The notes: generated by a model not told the origin, from the letters alone. 37,862 bases of DNA from Tatumella sp. JGM118 (GCF_018257515.1 NZ_JAERJR010000025.1:1-37862); one strand, 5' to 3'. Positions 26,627 through 34,269 are shown, numbered from the stretch's first letter. Translations and numbers: made by a program.

Positions 26627-28786
26627 TCAGGCCGGTAAAACTTCTGGCAGAATAACCCAGCCATACAGCCGCTCATTCTGCTGTTCATCTTCGCGGATAT
26701 ATACGCCCTGCAGTTCCGGTGAAAAGCCTGGCAACTGATTAATCCCTTCTTCCAGTGCCAGGAAGTAATCCCGCACCGCCCCGCCCCAGACTTCACCGGG
26801 AACGACACACAGCACGCCCGGCGGGTAAGGCAAAGCCCCTTCCGCCGCTATCCGGCCAGTGGCTTCCGCCAGCGGGACCAGTTCAACTTCACCCCGCAGA
26901 TAAAGATGATGGGCACGCTGCGCCTCCATAGCGACCGGAGGCAGGCTCTTTTCACGGAACATAGCTTTTTGCAGATCTTTGACCCGGTAGCTGACATAAA
27001 GATTATGCATTTCCTGACACAGACGACGCAGAGTGTAGCCCCGGTAACGCTGTTCATACTTACGGTAAACCGTCGGCAGTACCTCTTCCAGCAACGCATC
27101 CTGTTGGACATGCTCTTCAAACTGCGCCAGCATCGACACCAGATGTGCCATTTTGTCTGCACTTTCCGCCGGAGTGAGCAGGAAAAGAATCGAGTTCAGG
27201 TCACATTTTTCCGGCACGATGCCATTTTCCCGCAGGTAATGCGCGAGGATCGTCGCCGGGATCCCGAAATCACTGTATTCTCCGGTGGCCGCATCGATAC
27301 CTGGCGTGGTCAGCAGTAATTTGCAAGGGTCAACCAGATATTGTCCCCGGGCATAACCGGCAAAACCGTGCCAGCGGGCGTCCGGCTCAAAGCTGAAATA
27401 ACGACGATTACTCGCCAGTATGCCGGTCGGAATATCTTCCCAGCGTTGCCCGTCGACCGTTTCCGGCAGGAATGGCCGGATCATCCGGCAGCGGGACAGT
27501 ATGGCTTTACGCGCTTCAATCCCCAGGATGACACAGTCCTGCCACATTTTCCGTCCGGCCCGGCCCTGATGAATTTTTGCGTTCACATCCAGCGCGGCAA
27601 ACAGCGGATAAAACGGGCTGGTGGAAGCATGCAGCATAAAGGCATTGTTCAGACGCTTATGCGGGCAGAAGCGCCGCTGTCCCCGGATATGGTTATCCTT
27701 TTTGTGGATCTGCGATGTCTGGGAAAATCCTGCCAGTTGTTTATGAACCGACTGCGTCACAAAGATCCCGGGGTCCTCGGGGGTAAGCTCGAGTAACAGC
27801 GGCGAACAGTCCGCCATCATAGGAATAAACTGTTCATAGCCAAGCCAGGCTGAGTCGAACAGAATATAGTCACAGAGATGACCGATTTTATCCACCACCT
27901 GCCGGGCATTATATACCGTACCGTCATAGGTACCGAGCTGGATGATAGCCAGCCGGAACGGACGTTTATCGGCCGCCCGGTGGGGAGCGACCTTCTGCAA
28001 TTGCTTCCGCAGATAGTCTTCTTCAAAACAATGGGCATCGATTCCGCCGATAAACCCGAACGGATTCCTGGCCGCTTCCAGATAAACCGGCGTCGCACCG
28101 GCCTGAATTAACGCACCATGGTGGTTGGACTTATGGTTGTTACGGTCAAACAGCACCAGATCGCCCGGGGTCAGCAAGGCATTGGTCACGACCTTATTCG
28201 CACTCGATGTGCCGTTAAGGACAAAGTAGGTTTTATCCGCATTGAAGACGCGGGCAGCAAATTTCTGCGCATCTTTGGCGGAACCTTCATGGATAAGCAG
28301 ATCGCCCAGCCGGACATCTGCATTACACATGTCAGAACGGAACACATTCTCACCAAAAAAATCATAAAACTGCCGGCCGGCCGGATGCCTGCGGAAGAAC
28401 TCGCCTCCCTGATGACCCGGACAGGCAAACGTGCTGTTCTTCATCGCCACATAGCGGGTTAAGGTGTCGAAAAACGGTGGCAGCAGCGTTTGCTGATATT
28501 CACAGGCTGCTTCTTCCAGAGCCTGATAACCGGCTTCATCGGGCTGATAGACGCCACAAACGCCCTTCTGCTGAAGCTCCGGCGATAACGGGCCACCGGC
28601 AACAAACACCGGTAAATTAAAGCCACTGTGGTTCAGCAGAGACAGCATCCCCATCGATGCATCCGCATGGGTCAGTACGACGGCGGCAATATCGGTAAAA
28701 TCGGTATTTTCCAGTGATACCAGCGCTCGCGGTGAAGTGATCTGTGGGATCAGTGCGGCACTGGCCGCAATTTTTAATGGTGTCAT
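26627..28786 (-). CDS. speC: Ornithine decarboxylase (constitutive type)
   Basis: PLP-dependent decarboxylase giving putrescine from ornithine, the second putrescine route in this window. It has 719 residues against 711 in E. coli SpeC. MCNADVRLGDLLIHEGSAKDAQKF, NGTSSANKVV, DRNNHKSNHHGALIQAGATPVYLE and the PLP-lysine block SVHKQLAGFSQTSQIHKKDNH are conserved. The C-terminus ends PGFSPELQGVYIRED plus a short divergent tail. The first residues (MTPLKIAAS) and the mltC neighbourhood favour SpeC over inducible SpeF. The start at 28786 has GGGGA 8 bases before it; the frame opens five codons earlier. A leader of several hundred bases precedes it. Confidence 0.95.
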   Translation of the reverse strand: MTPLKIAASAALIPQITSPRALVSLENTDFTDIAAVVLTHADASMGMLSLLNHSGFNLPVFVAGGPLSPELQQKGVCGVYQPDEAGYQALEEAACEYQQTLLPPFFDTLTRYVAMKNSTFACPGHQGGEFFRRHPAGRQFYDFFGENVFRSDMCNADVRLGDLLIHEGSAKDAQKFAARVFNADKTYFVLNGTSSANKVVTNALLTPGDLVLFDRNNHKSNHHGALIQAGATPVYLEAARNPFGFIGGIDAHCFEEDYLRKQLQKVAPHRAADKRPFRLAIIQLGTYDGTVYNARQVVDKIGHLCDYILFDSAWLGYEQFIPMMADCSPLLLELTPEDPGIFVTQSVHKQLAGFSQTSQIHKKDNHIRGQRRFCPHKRLNNAFMLHASTSPFYPLFAALDVNAKIHQGRAGRKMWQDCVILGIEARKAILSRCRMIRPFLPETVDGQRWEDIPTGILASNRRYFSFEPDARWHGFAGYARGQYLVDPCKLLLTTPGIDAATGEYSDFGIPATILAHYLRENGIVPEKCDLNSILFLLTPAESADKMAHLVSMLAQFEEHVQQDALLEEVLPTVYRKYEQRYRGYTLRRLCQEMHNLYVSYRVKDLQKAMFREKSLPPVAMEAQRAHHLYLRGEVELVPLAEATGRIAAEGALPYPPGVLCVVPGEVWGGAVRDYFLALEEGINQLPGFSPELQGVYIREDEQQNERLYGWVILPEVLPA

Positions 28787-28922
28787 GACACAAATCCCCA
28801 AAGGTCAAGGATGAGTGGGTGCACATAGGCACGGCAATGAGGATAGTTCCCCGGCGAATAATGTCAGATATCTGGCTGTGAACCGGATCAGGGTTCAGGA
28901 TGATAGACATCAGTAAAATCAG

Positions 28923-29026
28923 AACAGTCTCTGTTTTTACTCATGCCCAACAACCAGCCAATGGCTGGCTTCACCGCATGGTGACAGAGTGGGTTTTCCG
29001 GCAGGTGCCCGTTAACCGCGGGTTAA
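28923..29026 (-). other. Structured leader upstream of speC: three short hairpins
   Basis: Three perfect inverted repeats, each with a three-base loop, lie in the 340-base stretch between the candidate leader frame and speC. They are AACAG-TCT-CTGTT (28923-28935), CCAGCC-AAT-GGCTGG (28954-28968) and TTAACC-GCG-GGTTAA (29012-29026). None has a terminator T-run on the minus strand except the weak GATTTT after the first. No other gene is visible in the speC upstream region. A 97-codon minus frame at 28617-28910 is mostly inside speC antiphase and is not credible. Confidence 0.4.
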
Positions 29027-29049
29027 GGATCCGCAGCAGGGGGAATAGA

Positions 29050-29130
29050 TTACGAGCAGAGCAACGCGTCTTTTGCACCGTAATAACCTCTCAGGGCAGT
29101 GAATAACGTCAGAAAATAAACGGCGCTCAT
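29050..29130 (-). CDS. Possible 26-residue leader peptide of speC
   Basis: A short frame starts at 29130 with AAAGGTGA placed 5 bases before its ATG, a good ribosome site. It encodes 26 residues beginning MSAVYFLTLFTALRGYYG and ending in a Cys-Ser, with a hydrophobic first half. It lies about 70 bases behind a perfect TATAAT and about 260 bases before speC, in the same direction. I do not recognise a family. It is unrelated in sequence to SpeFL, the ornithine-sensing leader peptide of E. coli speF, though its position ahead of an ornithine decarboxylase gene is analogous. It could also be a chance frame. Confidence 0.4.
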   Translation of the reverse strand: MSAVYFLTLFTALRGYYGAKDALLCS

Positions 29131-29207
29131 AATGTCACCTTTAACAGGGACAGGCAAGCAATAATTAATCAAACCGCCCGGCCGGGAAATTAATTAACCA
29201 TTTGTTT

Positions 29208-29237
29208 ATTATAGAATAATAATATTTACCCGGAATG
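29208..29237 (-). promoter_or_regulatory. Probable speC promoter (perfect -10)
   Basis: On the minus strand TATAAT (ATTATA at 29208-29213) lies in an AT-rich tract. The hexamer 17-18 bases upstream (CATTCC) is a poor -35. A start near 29201 would give a leader of about 415 bases before speC, similar to the long speC leader known in E. coli. Confidence 0.5.
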
Positions 29238-29305
29238 AAAAAACGTATTTACTGATTTTATATTCATGACAAAACGTCACACAGCCCGCCCCTGCTCATA
29301 TTTAT

Positions 29306-29344
29306 AAAAGCGCGACCCTGCCCGTTCCTGGTTAATCATCGCGC
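29306..29344 (-). terminator. Possible yjiR terminator
   Basis: On the minus strand GCGCGA and TCGCGC form a 6-bp stem with a 23-base loop, followed by TTTT. It begins 17 bases after the yjiR stop. The long loop makes it a weak candidate. Confidence 0.35.
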
Positions 29345-29361
29345 ATTGTGCAACTGCAGCG

Positions 29362-30774
29362 TTATTCCATGGCCATTTTAACGGCTTCTCCCAGCTTCAC
29401 CATTACCTGCCGGTGTTTCTCAATCGGTGGCAGAGCACAATTGATCCTCAGGCAATTTCTGTATTTACCGGAAGCAGAAAATAAGGAGCCGGGCGCGACG
29501 TGAATTTTCAGACGACATAACTGGCGGGAAACACACACCATATCGACCTGCGCGGGCAACTCAACCCACAACATAAATCCCCCTTTCGGCCGCGTCACGC
29601 AGATGCCACAGGGAAAATATTCGCGCAGCCAGCCGGTATAAGTCTCCATATTGTGCTGATAAATCTGCCGCATACGGCGCAGATGGCGGTGATAAAACCC
29701 TTCACGTATAAAAGCAGAAACCGCCAGCTGAGTTGACGGAACATTGGTGCCGCTGACAGCATATTTTTTCTGCAGCAGACGATCGTAATTACGGCCAGGG
29801 ATAATCCAGCCAACTCTCAGGCCGGGCGCTATGGTTTTAGTAAATGAGCTGCACAGCATCACCCGCCCGTCGATATCCATAGAATGAATGGTCTGCGGCC
29901 GCGGATAATCGGTAGCCAGATCACCATAAATATCATCTTCGAAAATCACAATATCATGGCTCTGGGCCAGCGCTAGCACCGCCCGTTTACGCGGGTCAGG
30001 CATGATAAACCCCAGCGGATTATTGCAGTTTGGGACCAGGATCACCCCTTTCACCGGCCACTGCTCCAGTGCCAGTTCCAGAGCTTCAACACTGATCCCG
30101 TTAACAGGGTCAGTAGGAATTTCGATGGCTTTAAAACCTAAGCCACGCAATAACTGCATTGTGCCGTAATAAGTCGGTGATTCGACAGCAATAATATCCC
30201 CGGGCTCGCATACTGCCAGCAGGGCCAGAGACAATGCATTATGGCAACCACTGGTGATCACCACATCATCGGCAGTCACCACCGATCCGGCATCCAGCAT
30301 CAGGCGTGCGATTTGTTCCCGCAGCTCCCGCTGCCCGGTCAGTTCATCATATTTCAGGATATCGCCGCTATCATGGCGGATCACCCGGCTCAGTTCACGC
30401 CACAGAGGTTTCAGGCCGGGCTGGCTCATATCCGGTGACCCGCCGCCAAACGTAATCACTTCTTTATCATTACGCACATTCAGCACACTCAGTACCTGTT
30501 CCCACTGGGTAATCTCTACCGGCCGCTGGATCGGCCGGGACATCGGCGGAACCGGTGCCTGTAACGGATGCGGTGCCACAAAGTAACCGGAACGGGGCTG
30601 CGCGGTGATCAGTCGCTGCTGTTCAAGCAACTGATAGCTCTGCTGGACGGTACTGATGCTGACACCGTGTTCCTGGCTCAGGCTGCGTACCGAAGGCAGT
30701 TTTTCTCCTTCCCGGTAGAATCCCTGCTCAATACGCTGCGCCAGGAGATTAGCCAGATGCTGATAACGTGTCAT
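29362..30774 (-). CDS. yjiR: MocR-type transcriptional regulator YjiR
   Basis: GntR-family winged helix (residues 1-70) fused to a fold-type I aminotransferase domain that binds PLP, the MocR architecture. The 470 residues align along their length with E. coli YjiR. It starts MTRYQHLANLLAQRIEQGFY. SVRSLSQEHGVSISTVQQSYQLLE is the helix-turn-helix. VPNCNNPLGF, FEDDIYGDLATDYPRPQTIHS and SSFTKTIAPGLRVGW (PLP lysine region) mark the aminotransferase part. AGGA sits 7 bases before the ATG. It is divergent from yjiS across a region with four TACAGAT elements, its probable binding sites. Confidence 0.92.
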   Translation of the reverse strand: MTRYQHLANLLAQRIEQGFYREGEKLPSVRSLSQEHGVSISTVQQSYQLLEQQRLITAQPRSGYFVAPHPLQAPVPPMSRPIQRPVEITQWEQVLSVLNVRNDKEVITFGGGSPDMSQPGLKPLWRELSRVIRHDSGDILKYDELTGQRELREQIARLMLDAGSVVTADDVVITSGCHNALSLALLAVCEPGDIIAVESPTYYGTMQLLRGLGFKAIEIPTDPVNGISVEALELALEQWPVKGVILVPNCNNPLGFIMPDPRKRAVLALAQSHDIVIFEDDIYGDLATDYPRPQTIHSMDIDGRVMLCSSFTKTIAPGLRVGWIIPGRNYDRLLQKKYAVSGTNVPSTQLAVSAFIREGFYHRHLRRMRQIYQHNMETYTGWLREYFPCGICVTRPKGGFMLWVELPAQVDMVCVSRQLCRLKIHVAPGSLFSASGKYRNCLRINCALPPIEKHRQVMVKLGEAVKMAME

Positions 30775-30796
30775 GCTGTATCCTTAATTTTCACCA

Positions 30797-30895
30797 TACA
30801 GATTAATAAACCAGTACAGATAAGCCAATAACCTGCGAATCAGTCACATTTTTAGCCAATCTGTATGCTGAATAAAAGTATTTTTTGCATCTGTA
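30797..30895. promoter_or_regulatory. Four-copy TACAGAT operator array between yjiR and yjiS
   Basis: TACAGAT occurs at 30797-30803 and 30815-30821, and its complement ATCTGTA at 30859-30865 and 30889-30895. This gives two direct copies facing two inverted copies within 99 bases. MocR regulators typically bind paired direct or inverted repeats near their own gene, so YjiR is the likely ligand. The left pair covers the probable yjiR promoter and the right pair the probable yjiS promoter. Confidence 0.6.
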
Positions 30896-30952
30896 TTCTT
30901 TATGCAGGGATCGGTGAAGATAAAGCCTCTGATTACACGCGGGGGCAGCAGA

Positions 30953-31117
30953 ATGGAATTTCATGAAAACAGACCTCATCAGCCATTTATAGGCTACGTC
31001 TTACTGGCCAGGTCACTGAAAAGAGCCTGGCAGCGCAGAAAGTACCGTCGGGTACTGCAGCAGACAAATGATGAGCCAGCGAACGCCGGCGCAAAGCGAC
31101 AGAATGATTCGGATTAA
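30953..31117 (+). CDS. yjiS: DUF1127 protein YjiS with a degenerate C-terminus
   Basis: Small basic protein, 54 residues, starting MEFHENRPHQPFIGYVLLAR as E. coli YjiS starts MEFHENRAKAPFIGLV. The RRKYRRVLQQ helix matches too. The DUF1127 hallmark after it, in E. coli DERLKDIGLRRED, reads DEPANAGAKRQND here, so the L-x-D-I-G-L signature is gone. The start at 30953 has GGGGG 7 bases upstream; the frame opens 17 codons earlier without homology. It is divergent from yjiR as in E. coli. Either a diverged functional copy or one losing function. Confidence 0.75.
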   Translation: MEFHENRPHQPFIGYVLLARSLKRAWQRRKYRRVLQQTNDEPANAGAKRQNDSD

Positions 31118-31130
31118 GCGCAGCAGATAA

Positions 31131-31156
31131 CCCTGCCACACGGTGTGCTGGCAGGG
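31131..31156 (+). terminator. Hairpin behind yjiS
   Basis: CCCTGCCA (31131-31138) pairs with TGGCAGGG (31149-31156), extended by CAC/GTG in the loop. No T-run follows. Instead the right arm leads directly into the 7-bp tandem repeat. Confidence 0.5.
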
Positions 31157-31190
31157 GTCAGGGGTCAGGGGTCAGGGGTCAGGGATCAGG
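31153..31190. repeat. 7-bp tandem repeat (AGGGGTC)
   Basis: AGGGGTC repeats four times without error (31153-31180), then AGGGATC and a decayed AGGGTTA. The unit is not a multiple of three. The first copy shares bases with the right arm of the hairpin behind yjiS. Confidence 0.9.
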
Positions 31191-31223
31191 GTTACGGGTT
31201 CAGATTTCGTTCAGCAAATTTAG

Positions 31224-31340
31224 TTCTTTCAGTTCTTTCAGTTCTTTCAGTTCTTTCAGTTCTTTCAGTTCTTTCAGTTCTTTCAGTTCTTTCAGTTCTT
31301 TCAGTAAAGTCAGTAAAGTCAGTAAAGTCAGTAAAGTCAG
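31224..31340. repeat. 9-bp tandem repeat block, TTCTTTCAG x9 then TAAAGTCAG x4
   Basis: Nine perfect copies of TTCTTTCAG (31224-31304) switch without a gap to four perfect copies of TAAAGTCAG (31305-31340). The two units share TCAG and the 9-base period. A 75-codon GTG-started frame runs through (LSV repeats, then KSV repeats), but it has no ribosome site and crosses the 7-bp repeat, so I do not call it a gene. Between yjiS and acuI (31118-31522) nothing else is seen except a possible acuI promoter with TATAAC at 31476-31481. Confidence 0.95.
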
Positions 31341-31522
31341 TAAATAAATTACTTTATTTTATATCCGAATAACCGCAGATGTTTCCGCACATCCTCTGCC
31401 TGGAGATCTGTGGTTCCCTTAGTTTATCGCACTGTTTTGTTTTAATTTCCCGTCCTGATATGCTGAATGGCTGTGTATAACCACACCTCTTTGCCACGCG
31501 CATTGTTACCCGGGAGTGATTT

Positions 31523-32527
31523 ATGTTTCAGGCCATAGTGATTGAAAACGACGAACAAGGTTACAGAAGCACACTAACCCGGCTGGACGATGCGCAATTA
31601 CCCCCGGCATCCGTGTCACTCGATGTGTTGTTCTCCGGACTGAATTATAAGGATGCGTTAGCCATAGAGAATAAAGCGCCGGTTATCCGTCAGTTCCCGA
31701 TGGTACCGGGGATCGACTTCGTCGGCCGGGTCACCTCCAGCCGTCATCCCCGATGGCGTCCCGGGGATCTTGCTATTCTCACCGGCTACGGTGTCGGTGA
31801 AAGTCGCTGGGGCGGGCTGGCCGGAAAAGCCTCTGCAGACGGAGACTGGCTGGTCGCACTCCCCGAAACACTCACACCCGCTGACGCCATGGCCATCGGG
31901 ACTGCCGGACTGACTGCCATGCTGTGCCTGATGACTCTGGAAAAACAGGGAGTTACCCCGCAGCAGGGAGAGGTACTGGTGACCGGTGCCAGTGGAGGCG
32001 TCGGGAGCTTTGCCGTCTGGCTGCTGGCAAAAGCGGGGTACCGCGTGATTGCCAGCACAGGAAGGCCGAATGACAGTGAGTATCTGCTGAATACCCTCGG
32101 GGCATCGCGCATTATTCCGCGTGAAACGCTGAATCAGCCGGCTAAACCTCTGGCAAAAGAACAATGGGTCGCGGCCATAGATACCGTCGGCAGCCATACG
32201 CTAAGTAACGTACTGGCAGGCACCGCCCGTTATGGTGTAGTGGCTGCCTGTGGTATGGCTCAGGGACTGGACCTGCCTGCCAGTGTGGCCCCCTTTATCT
32301 TACGGGCCGTCACTCTGGCCGGGGTCGATAGTGTGATGTGCCCGATGCACAGCCGCCAGCAGGCCTGGGAGAGGCTGGCTTCTCTCTGCGACAGTGAACA
32401 TCTGAGAAAAATGACCACAATGATACCGCTGGCATCCGCCATCAGTCATGCGGATGACTTACTTCGCGGGCAGGTTCGTGGCAGACTGGTGGTGGATTGT
32501 CACTCTTCTGCGGAACCGTCGGTCTGA
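31523..32527 (+). CDS. acuI: Acrylyl-CoA reductase (YhdH/AcuI family)
   Basis: NADPH-dependent medium-chain reductase that reduces toxic acryloyl-CoA to propionyl-CoA. It has 334 residues; E. coli AcuI has 324. FSGLNYKDALAI (about 37-48), FPMVPGIDFVGRV, TGYGVGESRWGGLAGKA, AMAIGTAGLTAMLC and the Rossmann VLVTGASGGVGSFAVWLLAKAGY (about 151-173) are family signatures. No zinc-ligand set is present, as expected for this quinone-reductase-like subgroup. It is followed after 30 bases by a small SelT/SelW-like gene on the same strand. Confidence 0.93.
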   Translation: MFQAIVIENDEQGYRSTLTRLDDAQLPPASVSLDVLFSGLNYKDALAIENKAPVIRQFPMVPGIDFVGRVTSSRHPRWRPGDLAILTGYGVGESRWGGLAGKASADGDWLVALPETLTPADAMAIGTAGLTAMLCLMTLEKQGVTPQQGEVLVTGASGGVGSFAVWLLAKAGYRVIASTGRPNDSEYLLNTLGASRIIPRETLNQPAKPLAKEQWVAAIDTVGSHTLSNVLAGTARYGVVAACGMAQGLDLPASVAPFILRAVTLAGVDSVMCPMHSRQQAWERLASLCDSEHLRKMTTMIPLASAISHADDLLRGQVRGRLVVDCHSSAEPSV

Positions 32528-32557
32528 CATCACGCGGAACTCTTGCTCAGGAAAAAA

Positions 32558-32854
32558 ATGAATACTCGCCCGGTGATCACCATACATTATTGCAGCCAGT
32601 GCCAGTGGCTGCTTCGTTCTTCCTGGATGGCCCAGGAATTATTAAGTACTTTTGCCGATGATCTGGCGGCCGTGACACTGAAACCCGGTCGTGGCGGGAT
32701 CTTTGAAATCTACGCCGACGACCATTTGTTATGGGAAAGAAAGCGTGACGGAGGTTTTCCGGATGCTGTCCGTCTGAAACAACGGGTCAGGGACTATTGT
32801 TTCCCGGAAAAAGCGCTGGGACACATCGATAATCACGGGAAATCCGGCGACTGA
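32558..32854 (+). CDS. SelT/SelW/SelH (Rdx) family protein
   Basis: Thioredoxin-fold protein of 98 residues. ITIHYCSQCQWLLRSSWMAQELL places a CxxC (Cys12, Cys15) after the first strand, where animal SelW has CxxU. LTL-type VTLKPGRGGIFEIYADDHLLWERKRDGGFPD matches the second half of the family, and KQRVRDYCFPEKALGH closes it. The family is thought to carry out thiol redox chemistry; no substrate is known. The start at 32558 has AGGA 6 bases ahead. Probably cotranscribed with acuI. It ends 17 bases before the convergent yqjI-like gene, with no room for a terminator. Confidence 0.82.
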   Translation: MNTRPVITIHYCSQCQWLLRSSWMAQELLSTFADDLAAVTLKPGRGGIFEIYADDHLLWERKRDGGFPDAVRLKQRVRDYCFPEKALGHIDNHGKSGD

Positions 32855-32870
32855 GTCGCCCTTCCCTTAA

Positions 32871-33371
32871 TCAGCCCCGTTCAATCCGCTTTGCCGCGTC
32901 GTCCAGTGCATCGATAATCGCATACAGCGTTTCCTGCGGGATTTCCGGTTCAGCAAGACGGGTATTAAGCGCCGACCTCAGGTTATGTACCGCCCTTTCA
33001 ATCTGCGGGATACGCCGATTTTTACCGGCCACGGCCAGCGTTTTTAGCCGGGCCGTAATTTCCTGTAATTGCTGCTCACCGTCTTTCAGAAATTGTTCGC
33101 CGTACCCCGTCAGCTGGTAGCTTTTGCGCCCGGCTTCCGGGTTTTGCGGCACAATGGCATCCATCTCTTCCAGCAGCATCAGCGCAGGATAAATTATTCC
33201 GGGACTGGGGCTGTATTCTCCCTGCGCCAGAGTTTCTATCGACTTTATCAGCTCATAACCATGAGCCGGTTGCTGTTGCAAAAAGCTTAAGATCAGTAAT
33301 CTCATTTCTGCAGCGTCCAGCATCTTTTCGCGCCGGCGACGCTGATGGCCCCCGGGTTGGATGATATTCAT
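32871..33371 (-). CDS. yqjI: PadR-family repressor, YqjI-like but without the metal-binding N-terminus
   Basis: A 166-residue PadR protein. The winged helix ILSFLQQQPAHGYELIKSIETLAQGEYSPSPGIIYPALMLLEE (about 28-70) closely follows E. coli YqjI, with a C-terminal dimerisation helix. E. coli YqjI begins with a His/Cys-rich nickel/iron-binding tail of about 45 residues. Here the start is MNIIQPGGHQRRRREKML, with a single His and no Cys. AAGGA 8 bases before the ATG supports this start. It lies 45 bases behind yqjH on the same strand, whereas in E. coli the two are divergent. Function as a yqjH regulator is inferred from neighbourhood. Confidence 0.75.
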   Translation of the reverse strand: MNIIQPGGHQRRRREKMLDAAEMRLLILSFLQQQPAHGYELIKSIETLAQGEYSPSPGIIYPALMLLEEMDAIVPQNPEAGRKSYQLTGYGEQFLKDGEQQLQEITARLKTLAVAGKNRRIPQIERAVHNLRSALNTRLAEPEIPQETLYAIIDALDDAAKRIERG

Positions 33372-33416
33372 AATCTCGTTCCTTTTCCCTGCACCGGGAC
33401 CGCCCGGCGGACAGAA

Positions 33417-34214
33417 TTATTTTCCTTTGCGATGCCAGTAAGCCACGCTCCGTACCAGCGCCGGATGGCAATCCCGCTGGCCGGTAAAGTAATCACTTAA
33501 CATTTTGACTGATTCCCCTTCCCCGGTCAGCCAGATGAAATAGTCATCTTCCGGTAATTCCAGTGCCGCCAGTTGTTGCAGGCAGCGCCGGACCCCTTCG
33601 GCATTCATCGTGCCCGCCCCGGAACATGTCAGCTCAGCATTGTCCGGTAGCGATGGCAGATAGCTTTTTACCAGCGATTCATCGGTAAAGGCCAGCAGGA
33701 TAAGCTTTTCAGCGCGGGTTTCTGCCAGGCGGCGCTGTAACGCAGGCAGACCGGTTTCGTCAAAGGCGAACAACTGAACCCGGTAATCTGCCGGCACGAT
33801 CAGTGATCCACGAGGCCCGCCAACCGCCAGCGTATCCCCGGCTTTGGCGTTTTCTGCCCAGTCGCTGGCGATACCTTTTTCATGGCGATAAAAATCCAGT
33901 GTCAGCCGCGATTTCCCGTCGAAAAACAGCGGGGTATAGTCCCTGGCTGCCGGGCGTTCACCGCCCGGCCAGACGATCCCCTCTTCGGTGATTTCCGGTA
34001 AGCGTAACTGCCCGGTTTCCGGATCAGGGAAGAAAATCTTACTATGGTCATCAAACCCCGGGGAGTGGTAACCCGCCAGTTCTTCGCTGGTAAATTCAAT
34101 CCGCCAGAATTTTCCGGCAATCAGCCGCTTATCACTGACGGTAATCTGACGAAAACGTAATTCATTTTTTACCCGCTTTGGTAGCGCACGTCCTGAGGAT
34201 AGTACATCAGACAT
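33417..34214 (-). CDS. yqjH: NADPH-dependent ferric siderophore reductase YqjH
   Basis: Flavin-containing siderophore-interacting protein that reduces ferric chelates in the cytosol to release iron. It has 265 residues; E. coli YqjH has 254. The FAD-binding half carries GYHSPGFDDHSKIFFP and RDYTPLFFDGKSRLTLDFYRHEKGIASDWAENAKAGDTLAVGGPRGSL. The NADPH half carries FAFDETGLPALQRRL and the terminal DDYFIWLTGEGESVKML and AYWHRKGK. GGGAGAA is 7 bases before the ATG. A Fur box 56-74 bases upstream indicates iron repression. The yqjI-like gene follows. Confidence 0.93.
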   Translation of the reverse strand: MSDVLSSGRALPKRVKNELRFRQITVSDKRLIAGKFWRIEFTSEELAGYHSPGFDDHSKIFFPDPETGQLRLPEITEEGIVWPGGERPAARDYTPLFFDGKSRLTLDFYRHEKGIASDWAENAKAGDTLAVGGPRGSLIVPADYRVQLFAFDETGLPALQRRLAETRAEKLILLAFTDESLVKSYLPSLPDNAELTCSGAGTMNAEGVRRCLQQLAALELPEDDYFIWLTGEGESVKMLSDYFTGQRDCHPALVRSVAYWHRKGK

Positions 34215-34269
34215 ATAAAGTTCTCCCGATTCAAAGGTCTTCAGCCTCTCGCGCAGAAAGGCCTGGAAA

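Noticed and set aside
28900-29106. 68-codon plus-strand frame upstream of speC
   Set aside because: It runs antisense through the speC leader hairpins, has no ribosome site and no recognisable similarity.
31145-31372. 75-codon plus-strand frame with LSV and KSV repeats
   Set aside because: It starts at GTG without a ribosome site, crosses a 7-bp repeat that breaks periodicity, and its sequence is wholly explained by the tandem repeats. The minus strand of the same block is also open (LKE repeats) without a start codon.
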